A stretch of DNA of 64,000 bases, taken from positions 6,099,001-6,163,000 of the forward strand of contig NZ_CP035088.1 of the NCBI RefSeq assembly GCF_004786035.1, read 5' to 3'. A model generated the notes under the pieces. The model searched no databases, was not told the DNA's origin, and saw only the letters and a program-made list of their open reading frames with translations. Numbering within the stretch: the stretch's first letter is position 1; every line of letters starts with the position of its first letter. Below are positions 18,083 to 27,203 of the stretch, piece after piece. The translations under genes and the position numbers were made by a program. This DNA is from Pseudomonas viciae. Its GTDB lineage: Bacteria > Pseudomonadota > Gammaproteobacteria > Pseudomonadales > Pseudomonadaceae.

Positions 18083-18241
18083 TCAGCGCTTGGCGATGAT
18101 GTACACCGCATGCACGATGCCCGGGATGTACCCCAGCAGGGTCAGCAGGATATTCAGCCAGAAAGCCCCGCCAAAACCGACTTGCAGGAACACACCCAAC
18201 GGCGGCAGCAGAATGGCGATGATGATTCGAATGATATCCAT
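18083..18241 (-). CDS. Pmp3/YqaE-family small membrane peptide
   Basis: 52 residues, MDIIRIIIAILLPPLGVFLQ followed by LNILLTLLGYIPGIVHAVYI. It has two membrane helices and the LPPLGV and LLGYIPGI motifs of the UPF0057/Pmp3 family, which in yeast modulates membrane potential and in bacteria is often stress-induced. AGGAG lies six bases before the ATG. The open frame runs further upstream but only through the sRNA gene and its promoter. Confidence 0.93.
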   Translation of the reverse strand: MDIIRIIIAILLPPLGVFLQVGFGGAFWLNILLTLLGYIPGIVHAVYIIAKR

Positions 18242-18378
18242 GGATGACTCCTGATTGGCGATGGCTACATTGCCATATAGCTCATTGACCCACGACCGCT
18301 CATCAGGGTTCAGTGAAAAACAATCAGGATAGGCGGCCGAACGGCCAAATCCACTCACGACAAAAAACGCAGGCAAAA

Positions 18379-18405
18379 GAAAACCCCGCCGAAGCGGGGC
18401 TTTGC
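18379..18405 (-). terminator. Terminator of the Rsm sRNA
   Basis: On the minus strand CCCCGC and GCGGGG pair around a TTCG tetraloop, followed by TTTTC and further T. Confidence 0.85.
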
Positions 18406-18499
18406 AGACTGTTTCCCTGACATCCATTTCACTCCGCCTTCCTGGCAGAATCCTACGTGTCCGTGTTGTTGCTTTGCGCATCCTGCGCGACGTCCATGT
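18380..18499 (-). ncRNA. rsmX: Rsm-family regulatory sRNA, most like RsmX
   Basis: On the minus strand about 120 nt run from near ACATGGACGTCG to a GC-rich terminator. The stretch carries eight GGA motifs (forward TCC at 18414, 18423, 18433, 18440, 18451, 18460, 18481, 18493). One sits in the loop of the hairpin GCGC-AGGAT-GCGC, the hallmark of RNAs that sequester RsmA/RsmE. A perfect GacA box lies 57 bp before the inferred start, and a TAATCT -10-like element is at about 18511-18506. Length fits RsmX (119 nt in P. protegens). Known role: GacS/GacA-driven titration of RsmA/E, releasing translation of secondary-metabolite and exoenzyme mRNAs. RsmX rather than RsmY or RsmZ is a judgement from length and 5' sequence. 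Confidence 0.85.
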
Positions 18500-18555
18500 G
18501 AAGTAGATTAGCCCTGGATCCAATCTGCCGATAGAGGGAAAACGCCAGCACATTG

Positions 18556-18573
18556 TGTAAGCGTTTGCTTACA
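18556..18573. promoter_or_regulatory. GacA upstream activating sequence
   Basis: TGTAAG-CGTTTG-CTTACA matches the GacA binding palindrome TGTAAG-N6-CTTACA exactly, and extends to TGTGTAAGC/GCTTACACA. It lies between the stop codon of the acyl-CoA dehydrogenase gene and the sRNA. Confidence 0.9.
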
Positions 18574-18586
18574 CAGTGTCAGCTTT

Positions 18587-20365
18587 TTAGAACTGTCCGG
18601 GCTCCAACAGGAACAGCGACTCACTGCCCGCCTTCACCGAAGCACTCAGGGAGTGAATGCGCGGCAGCAGGCGGGCAAAGTAGAACCGTGCCGTGCCCAG
18701 TTTGCTCGCGTAGAAATCATCCTGCTTTTCTTTACCCAAGGCCGCCTTGGCCATCAGCGCCCACATGTAGGCGTAAGCGGTGTAACCAAACGCCTGGAGG
18801 TACTCCACCGACGCCGCACCAATTTCGTTCGGGTTGTTCTTCGCCCGATCCAGCAGCCACTCAGTGAGCTCATCCAACGTACCGACCGCATCGTTCAGCG
18901 GCTTGGTGAACTCCGTCAGGTCGCTGCTTGCGGTCGCGGTGAAATGGCGGATTTCATCGGCGAACAGTTTGTAGAACGCACCGCCGCTGCCAACGATCTT
19001 GCGCCCCACCAGGTCCAGCGCCTGGATGCCATTGGTGCCTTCGTAGATCTGGGTGATGCGCACATCACGCACCAGTTGCTCCTGGCCCCATTCGCGAATG
19101 TATCCGTGGCCGCCGAAAATCTGCTGGCCATGAACGGTGGTTTCCAGGCCCAGGTCGGTCAGGAAGGCCTTCGCCACCGGGGTCAGCAGTGCCACCAGAT
19201 CTTCGGCGCGCTTGCGGGTGGTCGGGTCTTCGCTGAACTTGGCGGTGTCCAGTTGCATCGCCACGTAGGTGGAAAAGGCCCGGCCGCCCTCGTTCGAGGC
19301 TTTCATGGTCAGCAACATCCGGCGTACGTCCGGGTGGACGATGATTGGGTCGGCAACCTTGTCCTTGTTCTGCGCGCCGGTTGGCGAACGGCTTTGCAGG
19401 CGGTCACGGGCGTATTCGATGGCGTTCTGGTAGGAACGCTCACCGGTGGCCAGGCCTTGGATACCGACGCCCAGACGCTCGTAGTTCATCATGGTGAACA
19501 TTGCCGCCAGGCCTTTGTTCGGCTCGCCGACCAGGTAACCCACGGCTTCGTCGAAGTTCATCACGCAGGTAGCGGACGCCTGGATACCCATCTTGTGCTC
19601 AATCGAGCCGCAATTGGCCGGGTTGCGCGCGCCCAGGCTGCCGTCGGCATTGACCATGAACTTGGGCACCAGAAACAACGAAATGCCTTTCGGACCAGCC
19701 GGTGCATCCGGCAGTTTCGCCAATACGAGGTGAATGATGTTCTCGGTAAGGTCGTGTTCGCCACCGGTGATGAAGATCTTGGTGCCACTGACCTTGTAGG
19801 AACCGTCGGCCTGGGGCTCGGCCTTGGTGCGAATGATCCCCAGGTCCGTACCGGCATGCGGCTCGGTCAGGCACATGGAGCCGGCCCAGACGCCGGCGTA
19901 CATGTTCGGCAGGTACGCCGCTTTCAGTTCTTCGCTGGCGTGAGCGTTGATCGACAGGCAAGCGCCGGCGGTCAACATCGGGTACAGACCGAAGGACAGG
20001 CTGGCGGAGTTGACCATTTCCTCGACCTGGGCCGAAACGGCCTTGGGCATGCCCATGCCGCCGTACGTCGGATCACCACCGACACCGACCCAACCGCCTT
20101 CAGCGTAAGTCTTGTAGGCCTGTGGAAAACCTGCCGGCGTGGTGACGGCGCCGTCGGCCCAGTGGCAACCTTCTTCATCAGCGGCACGGCTGAGGGGGGC
20201 GATGCTTTTGCTGGTGACTTTGCCGGCTTCCTCAAGAATCGCTTCGACGGTTTCAGCGTCGACGGTCTCGGCCAGGGCCGGCAGCTCGGCCCAGAGTTTC
20301 GTGACCTCGAACACTTCATTGAGGACGAAGCGCATATCGCGCAGGGGCGCTTTGTAGTCAGCCAT
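18587..20365 (-). CDS. FadE-type acyl-CoA dehydrogenase (paralogue A)
   Basis: 592 residues, [20 protein letters not shown]. It has the acyl-CoA dehydrogenase N-terminal, middle (CLTEPHAGTDLG) and C-terminal domains plus the extra C-terminal domain of the long 600-residue class. The catalytic-base region reads IYEGTNGIQALDLVGRK. The enzyme introduces the first double bond in fatty acyl-CoA beta-oxidation, FAD-dependent, passing electrons to ETF. It is the most diverged of the three paralogues here. The cluster resembles P. aeruginosa PA0506-PA0508 beside the bio genes, whose members are FadE1 (long chain) and FadE2 (medium chain). Chain preference of this copy cannot be read from sequence. 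Confidence 0.9.
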   Translation of the reverse strand: MADYKAPLRDMRFVLNEVFEVTKLWAELPALAETVDAETVEAILEEAGKVTSKSIAPLSRAADEEGCHWADGAVTTPAGFPQAYKTYAEGGWVGVGGDPTYGGMGMPKAVSAQVEEMVNSASLSFGLYPMLTAGACLSINAHASEELKAAYLPNMYAGVWAGSMCLTEPHAGTDLGIIRTKAEPQADGSYKVSGTKIFITGGEHDLTENIIHLVLAKLPDAPAGPKGISLFLVPKFMVNADGSLGARNPANCGSIEHKMGIQASATCVMNFDEAVGYLVGEPNKGLAAMFTMMNYERLGVGIQGLATGERSYQNAIEYARDRLQSRSPTGAQNKDKVADPIIVHPDVRRMLLTMKASNEGGRAFSTYVAMQLDTAKFSEDPTTRKRAEDLVALLTPVAKAFLTDLGLETTVHGQQIFGGHGYIREWGQEQLVRDVRITQIYEGTNGIQALDLVGRKIVGSGGAFYKLFADEIRHFTATASSDLTEFTKPLNDAVGTLDELTEWLLDRAKNNPNEIGAASVEYLQAFGYTAYAYMWALMAKAALGKEKQDDFYASKLGTARFYFARLLPRIHSLSASVKAGSESLFLLEPGQF

Positions 20366-20496
20366 GGCAAACCTCGCAGGATCTAAACAGTTGGTTCGTA
20401 AGAAAACGGTTTTTGCAGTGGTCGGAGTGTACCTCAACAACTTTTGCGACACATAGGGTCAAGCAATGACTGTTTTGTTATTTTTAGTCACACACA

Positions 20497-20570
20497 AAAG
20501 ATCGCAGGCTTCGCCAGCTCCTACAGGAATATGCGCGCTTCTGTAGGAGCTGGCGAAGCCTGCGATCTTT
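20497..20570. repeat. Inverted repeat with 30-bp perfect arms (GTAGGAGCTGGCGAAGCC type REP)
   Basis: Left arm 20497-20526 and right arm 20541-20570 are exact reverse complements around 14 bp. The sequence family, CTGTAGGAGCTGGCGAAGCC, differs from the GTGGGAGC repeats elsewhere in the window. It lies between two acyl-CoA dehydrogenase genes. Confidence 0.9.
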
Positions 20571-20583
20571 GTCCTCCTCCATA

Positions 20584-22380
20584 TCAGAGCGCAAACAACT
20601 CCGCCGGCAGCTTCATCAGACAATCGCTCCCCGCCTCGACAGCGGCCCGATGAGCGGCGGTGCGCGGTAGCAGACGCTTGAAGTAGAACTCACAGGTTGC
20701 CAGTTTGCCCCGGCAGAAATCCCCGTCACCGTTACCGCTGTCGAGTTGCGCCTGAGCCACCAACGCCATGCGCAACCACAGGTAGGCCAGGATGATGTAA
20801 CCGCTGTACATCAGGTAATCCACCGAGGCGGCACCCACTTCATCCGGATTCTTCATGGCAGCCATGCCGACCCGGGTGGTCAGTTCGCCCCATTGCTGGT
20901 TGAGCCCGTTAAGTTGCGCGACATAATCCTTGAGCTGCGGATGTTCCGCGTTGGCAGCACAGAATTTATGGACGATTTTGGTGAACCCGCGCAACAGCTT
21001 GCCTTGGCTGCCCAACACCTTGCGCCCCAGCAGGTCCAGGGCCTGAATACCGTTGGTACCTTCGTAGATCGGCGCGATGCGGCAGTCTCGTACCAGCTGT
21101 TCCATGCCCCATTCGCGAATGAAACCATGGCCGCCGAACACCTGCATGCCGTGGTTGGTCACTTCCAGGCCGGTGTCGGTCATGAAGGCTTTGCAGATCG
21201 GGGTGAGAAACGCCAGCAAGTCTTCGGCGTCCTGGCGGGCGCTCTCGTCTTGGCTCAGGTGCGCGGTATCCAGCAACTGCGCGGTGAAATACGTCAGTGC
21301 CCGATTGCCTTCGTTGAAGGCTTTCATGGTCAACAGCATCCTGCGCACATCCGGATGGACGATGATCGGATCGGCGGCTTTTTCCGGCGCCTTGGGGCCA
21401 GTCAGCGCGCGCATCTGCAAACGGTCGTTAGCGTATTTGATTGCACCCTGGAAGCTTGCTTCCCCCAGGCATAGCCCCTGCATGCCGGTGCCGAGCCGGG
21501 CATGGTTCATCATGGTGAACATGCAGTTCAGGCCCTTGTTCGGCTCACCGATCAGGAACCCCTTGGCCCCGTCGAAATTCAGCACGCAGGTGGCCGAGGC
21601 CTTGATGCCCATCTTGTGCTCGATCGAGCCACAGGACACGCCATTGCGCGCGCCTGCTTCACCTGTGCCGTCGGGTAGGAATTTAGGCACGATGAACAGC
21701 GAAATACCTTTGGTCCCGGCAGGAGCGTCCGGCAGCTTGGCCAGCACCAGGTGGATGATGTTATCGCTCATGTCGTGCTCACCGGCCGAGATGAAAATCT
21801 TGCTGCCGGAGATCGCGTAGCTGCCGTCGGCCTGGGGCACGGCGCGGGTCTTGATGATGCCCAGGTCCGTGCCGCAGTGGGCTTCGGTGAGGCACATGGT
21901 GCCGGTCCACTGGCCGGCGGTGAGTTTGCTCAGATAGGTCTGTTTCTGCTCTTCGGTGCCGTGGGCATGAATGGCCGACATCGCGCCGTGAGTCAGGCCG
22001 GGGTACATGCCCCAGGAGGTGTTGCTGGAGCCAACCATTTCACTGATGACCAGCCCCAGGGAACTGGGCAGGCCCTGGCCACCGTAGGCCGGATCCGCCG
22101 CCAAACCGTGCCAGCCGCCCTCCACGTATTGTGCGAAAGCCTGCTTGAAGCCTGTAGGCGTGGTGACTACACCGTTGTCGAAATGGCAACCTTCTTCGTC
22201 ACCGGAGCGATTGAGCGGCGCCAGCACGTTCTCACAGAATTTGGCGCCCTCCTCGAGGATCGCGCTGACCATGTCCGGGCTGGCATCGCTGGCTCCCAAC
22301 TCGGCATAGCGGCCATGGAAATCGAAGACGTGATCGATCAGAAAGCGCATGTCGCGCAGCGGGGCTTTGTACTCGGGCAT
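20584..22380 (-). CDS. FadE-type acyl-CoA dehydrogenase (paralogue B)
   Basis: 598 residues, MPEYKAPLRDMRFLIDHVFD. Same architecture as its neighbours: CLTEAHCGTDLG in the middle domain and [17 protein letters not shown] at the catalytic base. It is closer to paralogue C (both have [26 protein letters not shown] and [14 protein letters not shown]-type segments) than to A. It probably oxidises fatty acyl-CoAs of a different chain range. A 30-bp-armed inverted repeat just beyond the stop codon separates it from paralogue A, so the two may not be one transcript. Confidence 0.9.
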   Translation of the reverse strand: MPEYKAPLRDMRFLIDHVFDFHGRYAELGASDASPDMVSAILEEGAKFCENVLAPLNRSGDEEGCHFDNGVVTTPTGFKQAFAQYVEGGWHGLAADPAYGGQGLPSSLGLVISEMVGSSNTSWGMYPGLTHGAMSAIHAHGTEEQKQTYLSKLTAGQWTGTMCLTEAHCGTDLGIIKTRAVPQADGSYAISGSKIFISAGEHDMSDNIIHLVLAKLPDAPAGTKGISLFIVPKFLPDGTGEAGARNGVSCGSIEHKMGIKASATCVLNFDGAKGFLIGEPNKGLNCMFTMMNHARLGTGMQGLCLGEASFQGAIKYANDRLQMRALTGPKAPEKAADPIIVHPDVRRMLLTMKAFNEGNRALTYFTAQLLDTAHLSQDESARQDAEDLLAFLTPICKAFMTDTGLEVTNHGMQVFGGHGFIREWGMEQLVRDCRIAPIYEGTNGIQALDLLGRKVLGSQGKLLRGFTKIVHKFCAANAEHPQLKDYVAQLNGLNQQWGELTTRVGMAAMKNPDEVGAASVDYLMYSGYIILAYLWLRMALVAQAQLDSGNGDGDFCRGKLATCEFYFKRLLPRTAAHRAAVEAGSDCLMKLPAELFAL

Positions 22381-22472
22381 GGTGGTTTTCTCCGGTAGCA
22401 GATCGTTCCCAACCTACTGCCGGCCACCGAGGCTCACAATCACAGTCCAGACGCTGAATGCGCCGTCATCAC

Positions 22473-23798
22473 TCAACCTGCGGCGGCTTCCATGCGCACG
22501 GCGCCGCGCCGGTTCTGCCCATGGGCAATCACACAGTTGCGCCCCGCCCCCTTGGCGTTATAGAGCGCCTGGTCGGCGGACTTGAGCACTTCTTCAGGCG
22601 TGCGTTGTTCAAGGCGCTCGGCCACTCCGATGCTGACGGTCACCGATACGCTGGATGCAGCAGACCCGGAGCGACGCTGGCGGCCTTGTTGATCGTCCTG
22701 GGGACGACTGTCGGGATTACGCAGCTGAATGCTGTACGTCTCGATGGACTGGCGGATGACTTCCAGATGGGGCATGCACTCATCGATGGTCTTGCCTGCG
22801 AACACCAGGGCAAATTCCTCACCGCCGTAGCGATACGCCCTACCGCCACCACCGATCTTCGACAGCTTGCTGGCCACCAGGCGCAACACTTGGTCGCCCA
22901 CATCGTGGCCGTGGGTGTCGTTGAATTTCTTGAAGTGGTCCACGTCGCTCATCGCCAATACATAATTGCGCCCCAGGCGCTGCATGCGTTCATTCAGCGC
23001 CCGACGTCCCGGCAGGCCGGTGAGTTCGTCACGGAAGGCCATTTGATAGGCTTCATGGGCAACGGCCGCGGCGATCATCAGCATCACCTGGCTGCACATG
23101 ATGTTCAGGGTGAACGGCAGGATGAAGGTTTTTGGCAACATCCAGAATACCCCCAGCAACCCCACCAATTGCGCCGCGTGCAATGGCCGGGGGTGACGCC
23201 AGTATTGCCAGGCCAGCAGCAGAAATGCGGCGGCGAACATCGGGTAAGACAACTGGATCAGGCTCATCCAGGCGCCGTGCAGCGCGGGCCAGCGGATTTC
23301 CGAAAGCCACAACAGCAACGCCTGAGGAAAACTTTGCTCCAGGGCCAGCGCCACGCTGCCAAAGACCAGCAACACCGCGAACCGCGCCACCATGTCCTGG
23401 AACAGATGAGTGCGCTCCTGCCACGCCGCAAACAACCCGAACAACAGCGGCAGCAACAGGCAGACGAGGTGAAACACCACCGCCGCATCCTCGCGCACCT
23501 TGCCATTATCTCGGTAGAAGTCGGTCTGGGTGTCCAGCAGGAAGTAGGCGATGTACACCGTGACCATCAGAAACAGTTCACGTTGCCGCCGGTAAACGGC
23601 GCAATACGCGCCTCCCAGCAACAACACCAGCGTAGGAAGAACGTTGAATAGCGAGGTGAAAAAGACGTTGAGATCCTTGACGTAGGCAGCCGCAAGCCCC
23701 GCCAGCAACAGAAGCAGTGACGGTAGGAAATGGCTGAAACGTACAGCGGAAGAACGCAGCAAGAGTAAAGCTCCGACCGGGCCGAGCAAAGATGGCAT
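22473..23798 (-). CDS. Membrane diguanylate cyclase (7 TM-type sensor plus GGDEF)
   Basis: 441 residues. The N-terminal 240 hold seven or so hydrophobic helices, with no recognised ligand-binding motif, followed by a GGDEF domain starting FRDELTGLPGRRALNERM. The active site is GGEEF in YRYGGEEFALVF and looks functional. The allosteric I-site is absent: the Asp six residues before the motif is Gly in a GGGGRAYRYGGEEF context. A roughly 20-residue polar insertion (SRPQDDQQGRQRRSGSAASS) interrupts the late GGDEF domain. It makes c-di-GMP at the inner membrane in response to an unknown signal. It lies between two acyl-CoA dehydrogenase genes, in the same direction. Confidence 0.92.
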   Translation of the reverse strand: MPSLLGPVGALLLLRSSAVRFSHFLPSLLLLLAGLAAAYVKDLNVFFTSLFNVLPTLVLLLGGAYCAVYRRQRELFLMVTVYIAYFLLDTQTDFYRDNGKVREDAAVVFHLVCLLLPLLFGLFAAWQERTHLFQDMVARFAVLLVFGSVALALEQSFPQALLLWLSEIRWPALHGAWMSLIQLSYPMFAAAFLLLAWQYWRHPRPLHAAQLVGLLGVFWMLPKTFILPFTLNIMCSQVMLMIAAAVAHEAYQMAFRDELTGLPGRRALNERMQRLGRNYVLAMSDVDHFKKFNDTHGHDVGDQVLRLVASKLSKIGGGGRAYRYGGEEFALVFAGKTIDECMPHLEVIRQSIETYSIQLRNPDSRPQDDQQGRQRRSGSAASSVSVTVSIGVAERLEQRTPEEVLKSADQALYNAKGAGRNCVIAHGQNRRGAVRMEAAAG

Positions 23799-23924
23799 TG
23801 TGCCTGTAACCAGAGCAGTAAGGCACGCAAGATGTGACAGATGTCACACTGCCATCGCTGTAACGGCAGAGGGAACGGTTTTCTTAGGGTTGGGTTGGAT
23901 GAATATTGTTTCAGGATCACTGTT

Positions 23925-23966
23925 GATCCCCTGTGGGAGCGAGCAAGCTCGCTCCCACAGGGGATC
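23925..23966. repeat. REP palindrome with 20-bp perfect arms
   Basis: GATCCCCTGTGGGAGCGAGC and its exact reverse complement are separated by AA. It lies upstream of the diguanylate cyclase gene. Confidence 0.9.
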
Positions 23967-23979
23967 TTCTAGCGGCATG

Positions 23980-24016
23980 AAAAAGCCGCTGCTCCCAAGG
24001 AAGCAGCGGCTTTTTT
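23980..24016. terminator. Bidirectional terminator after acyl-CoA dehydrogenase C
   Basis: AAAAAGCCGCTGCT and AGCAGCGGCTTTTT pair around CCCAAGGA, with A and T runs on both sides. It is 18 bp beyond the stop codon of the minus-strand gene. Confidence 0.9.
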
Positions 24017-24033
24017 GAAGAACCGCGTAAGGC

Positions 24034-25839
24034 TTAGTAGCCCAGCGCGAAGTCCTCTTCTTTCATGTCCATAAGGTTGTTGGCGCCCGACAGCATGGTT
24101 GCCACGTGGGTACGAGTACGCGGCAGGATGCGCTGGAAGTAGAAGCGCGCGGTCTGCAGCTTGGCAGTGTAGAAGGCTTCTTCGGTGGTGCCAGCGGCGA
24201 GTTTTTCCGCCGCCAGGCGCGCCATGTCGGCCCAGAAGTAAGCCAGGCAGGCGTAACCGGAGTACATCAGGTAGTCCACCGACGCCGCGCCGACCTCTTC
24301 GCGATCCTTCATGGCCGCCATACCGACCTTCATGGTCAGCTCGCCCCATTCTTTGTTCAGCGCGGCCAGAGGTTCTACGAACTCTTTGATCGCTTCATTG
24401 CCTTCGTTGCCTTGGCAGAACTTGTGGACGATCTTGGTGAAGCCCTTGAGCGCTTCGCCCTGGGTCATCAGCACTTTGCGGCCCAGCAGGTCGAGGGCCT
24501 GGATGCCGGTGGTGCCTTCGTACAGCATCGAAATACGGCTGTCGCGAACGTTCTGCTCCATGCCCCACTCGGCGATGAAGCCGTGGCCGCCATAGATCTG
24601 TACGCCGTGGTTGGCCGACTCGAAGCCGACTTCGGTCATGAACGCCTTGGCGATCGGCGTCATGAACGCCAGCAGCGCGTCGGCTTTTTTCTTCTCTTCT
24701 TCGTCCACGCCGTACTTGACGATGTCGACTTGCTTGGCAGTGAAGTAAACCATCGCCCGGTTACCTTCAGCGAAGGCCTTCATGGTCAGCAACATACGAC
24801 GCACGTCAGGGTGCACGATGATCGGGTCGGCGGCCTTGTCCGGCGCTTTCGGGCCGGTCAGGGAACGCATCTGCAGGCGGTCACGGGCGTATTTCAAGCC
24901 GCCCTGGAAGCCGATCTCGGCGTGGGCCAGGCCTTGCAGCGCGGTGCCCAGGCGTGCGGTGTTCATGAAGGTGAACATGCAGTTCAGGCCTTTGTTCGCC
25001 GGGCCGATCAGATAACCGGTGGCCGCGTCGAAGTTCATCACGCAAGTGGCGTTGCCGTGGATGCCCATCTTGTGTTCCAGGGAACCGCAGCTCACCGCGT
25101 TGCGCTGACCGACAGTGCCGTCGGCGTTAGGCAGGAACTTTGGAACGATGAACAGCGAAATGCCCTTGGTGCCGGCCGGTGCGTCCGGCAGGCGTGCCAG
25201 AACGATATGGACGATGTTGTCGGCCATGTCGTGCTCGCCGGCCGAAATGAAGATCTTGGTGCCGCTGACCTTGTAGGAACCGTCGGCCTGCGGCTCGGCC
25301 TTGGTGCGCAACATGCCCAGGTCGGTGCCGCAATGCGGTTCGGTCAGGCACATGGTGCCGGTCCATTCGCCGGAAACCAGCTTGGTCAGGTAAGCCTCTT
25401 GCTGCTCAGGCGTGCCGTGTTCGGAAATGGTGTTCATCGCACCATGGGACAGGCCCGGGTACATGCCCCACGACCAGTTGGCTTCGCCGACCATTTCGCT
25501 GACCGCCAGGCCCAGGGACTCCGGCAGGCCTTGACCGCCGTGCTCTACGTCATGGGCCAGGCTTGGCCAGCCGCCTTCGACGAATTGCTTGTAGGCTTCC
25601 TTGAAACCGGTCGGGGTTTTCACGCCGGACTCGCTCCAGGTGCAGCCTTCGAGGTCGCCCACGCGGTTCAGCGGAGCCAGCACCTGCTCACAAAACTTGG
25701 CGCCTTCTTCGAGAATGGCGTCAACCATATCCGGAGTGGCGTCCTGGCAAGCCGGAAGGCTCTGATAATGCGCCTCGTAACCGAGCAGTTCGTCACGAAC
25801 GAAGCGAATATCACGCAAGGGGGCCTTGTAGTCAGGCAT
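24034..25839 (-). CDS. FadE-type acyl-CoA dehydrogenase (paralogue C, FadE1-like)
   Basis: 601 residues, [20 protein letters not shown]. The middle domain has [12 protein letters not shown], and the catalytic-base segment is [17 protein letters not shown]. By position next to the small hypothetical gene and the bio operon it matches P. aeruginosa PA0506 (FadE1, long-chain acyl-CoA dehydrogenase). Two tandem PsrA-type operators lie 62-88 bp before the start codon, so it is probably repressed by PsrA and induced by long-chain acyl-CoA or fatty acids. It has its own strong terminator, hence is a single-gene transcript. Confidence 0.92.
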   Translation of the reverse strand: MPDYKAPLRDIRFVRDELLGYEAHYQSLPACQDATPDMVDAILEEGAKFCEQVLAPLNRVGDLEGCTWSESGVKTPTGFKEAYKQFVEGGWPSLAHDVEHGGQGLPESLGLAVSEMVGEANWSWGMYPGLSHGAMNTISEHGTPEQQEAYLTKLVSGEWTGTMCLTEPHCGTDLGMLRTKAEPQADGSYKVSGTKIFISAGEHDMADNIVHIVLARLPDAPAGTKGISLFIVPKFLPNADGTVGQRNAVSCGSLEHKMGIHGNATCVMNFDAATGYLIGPANKGLNCMFTFMNTARLGTALQGLAHAEIGFQGGLKYARDRLQMRSLTGPKAPDKAADPIIVHPDVRRMLLTMKAFAEGNRAMVYFTAKQVDIVKYGVDEEEKKKADALLAFMTPIAKAFMTEVGFESANHGVQIYGGHGFIAEWGMEQNVRDSRISMLYEGTTGIQALDLLGRKVLMTQGEALKGFTKIVHKFCQGNEGNEAIKEFVEPLAALNKEWGELTMKVGMAAMKDREEVGAASVDYLMYSGYACLAYFWADMARLAAEKLAAGTTEEAFYTAKLQTARFYFQRILPRTRTHVATMLSGANNLMDMKEEDFALGY

Positions 25840-25900
25840 AGCGATAAACCTCTGCTGATGTAACCGGGGATGAGCGACCGCGTGGATTTGTTGTAGCGGT

Positions 25901-25927
25901 CAAACAGTTGTTTGAAACATACGTTTA
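25901..25927. promoter_or_regulatory. Two tandem PsrA-type operators
   Basis: CAAAC-AGTT-GTTTG (25901-25914) fits the PsrA motif (G/C)AAAC-N2-4-GTTT(G/C) exactly, and GAAAC-ATAC-GTTTA (25914-25927) fits except for the last base. They share one base and lie in the promoter region of acyl-CoA dehydrogenase C. Confidence 0.75.
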
Positions 25928-26066
25928 CGCCCAAATCTTGTCAAGCGCCGATCTTTTGCCATTCGTCATCAGCTTGAGAAAATGTCGGGCACGAGAAATC
26001 CACCGCAGCGAAGGATCCGCAACGCGCGTAGGAAAAGATTAGTTGAGTAAGAAGACGTTAGAGACA

Positions 26067-26094
26067 AAAACGCCGCGAATAATCGCGGCGTTTT
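26067..26094 (-). terminator. Terminator after the 98-residue gene
   Basis: AAAACGCCGCGA and TCGCGGCGTTTT pair around ATAA; on the minus strand it follows the stop codon of the small gene by 20 bp. Confidence 0.85.
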
Positions 26095-26114
26095 CGCAAA
26101 TCTGAAAGACAGGA

Positions 26115-26411
26115 TCAGGCAAAGGTATCGATCAAGGTACCGAGCATTTCGTCGGATGCCTTGGCAACATTCACGCCCAGTTGCACCTGGAACTTGCCTT
26201 GGGCCATCTCGACCATGTTACTGGCCACGTCCGACTGCTGGCTGCGATCAACCGAGCGCAAACGATCTGCCTGCACTTCGGACGACTGGCTGGTAACCGA
26301 ACGCTCAATCGTATTGTTGGCAATTTGGCCGGCTGCCTGATCGACACGGTTCTGCCCTGTCTGAATAGTGCTCAGACCGGCATAGAACGCGGTATTTCCT
26401 GAGATTTCCAT
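26115..26411 (-). CDS. Small conserved protein with flagellar-rod-like N-terminus (PA0505 position)
   Basis: 98 residues, MEISGNTAFYAGLSTIQTGQ. The first 40 residues (SGNTAFYAGLSTIQTGQNRVDQAAGQIANN) resemble the N-terminal motif of flagellar rod/hook proteins, and the rest is a polar helix. No catalytic motif is visible. In P. aeruginosa a protein of this kind lies at the same place between the acyl-CoA dehydrogenases and bioD. It has its own terminator. Function unknown. Confidence 0.85.
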   Translation of the reverse strand: MEISGNTAFYAGLSTIQTGQNRVDQAAGQIANNTIERSVTSQSSEVQADRLRSVDRSQQSDVASNMVEMAQGKFQVQLGVNVAKASDEMLGTLIDTFA

Positions 26412-26519
26412 GGCAGAGCTCGTCTTCTTGAAGGGTAGACAACGGTCATTGAAACAGAAGCCTTGGGAAAAGGCCCGACAAAAACACTAATGGCATAGTG
26501 CCTGGTCATAGTGAAAACC

Positions 26520-27203
26520 TTAGTAGTCCAGCAAGTCCAGGTGCAGATGCTCAGCCACGACTTCAGCCGTCACGCCTTTGATTTTCGGCACCCGTCCCAA
26601 GCATGGCGCCGGCAGGCGTTCGGCCAGGGTGGCGAGGTTTTCTTCCAGGCGTGACGTCTTGGGGTCGATGATATTCGCCACCCAACCGGCCAGTTGCAGG
26701 CCATCCCGGGCAATGGCCTCGGCGGTCAGCAGCGCGTGGCTGATGCAGCCCAAGCGTACGCCCACCACCAGGATCACTGGCAAGCCCAGCGCCTTGGCCA
26801 AGTCCGAGAGATTGTCCTGATCCGCCAACGGGACACGCCAGCCGCCCGCGCCTTCTATTAGCGTGAAATCGGCCTCCAGGGCCAGCACCTCACGCATCGG
26901 GCCCAACAACGACTGGACCGTCAGCGCCACACCGGCCTCCCGGGCGGCCAGGTGGGGCGCGATGGCCGGCTCGAACGCCAGCGGATTGACCTGTGCATAC
27001 TCAAGCGGCACCGAGCATTCGGCCAGCAGCGCCAGGGCATCGGCATTGCGCAGCCCTTTAGGCGTTACCTCACACCCGGAGGCCACGGGCTTGCCCGCGG
27101 CGGTGCTCAGGCCAGCCTGTCGTGCGGCGTGCAACAGCCCCGCCGCGACGGTGGTCTTGCCCACGTCGGTGTCAGTGCCGGCAATGAAATAGGCCTGGCT
27201 CAT
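26520..27203 (-). CDS. bioD: Dethiobiotin synthetase
   Basis: 227 residues with the N-terminal P-loop [15 protein letters not shown] and the [11 protein letters not shown] motif typical of BioD. It closes the ureido ring of 7,8-diaminopelargonate with CO2 and ATP, the penultimate step of biotin synthesis. It is the last gene of bioBFHCD and its ATG overlaps the bioC stop by four bases. Confidence 0.97.
   Translation of the reverse strand: MSQAYFIAGTDTDVGKTTVAAGLLHAARQAGLSTAAGKPVASGCEVTPKGLRNADALALLAECSVPLEYAQVNPLAFEPAIAPHLAAREAGVALTVQSLLGPMREVLALEADFTLIEGAGGWRVPLADQDNLSDLAKALGLPVILVVGVRLGCISHALLTAEAIARDGLQLAGWVANIIDPKTSRLEENLATLAERLPAPCLGRVPKIKGVTAEVVAEHLHLDLLDY

Noticed and set aside
24106..25863. 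585-residue open frame on the plus strand opposite acyl-CoA dehydrogenase C (similar: 18653-20386 opposite A)
   Set aside because: Antisense shadow of GC-rich codons: low-complexity His/Gln/Val-rich product, no family, and the opposite strand encodes an unmistakable enzyme.
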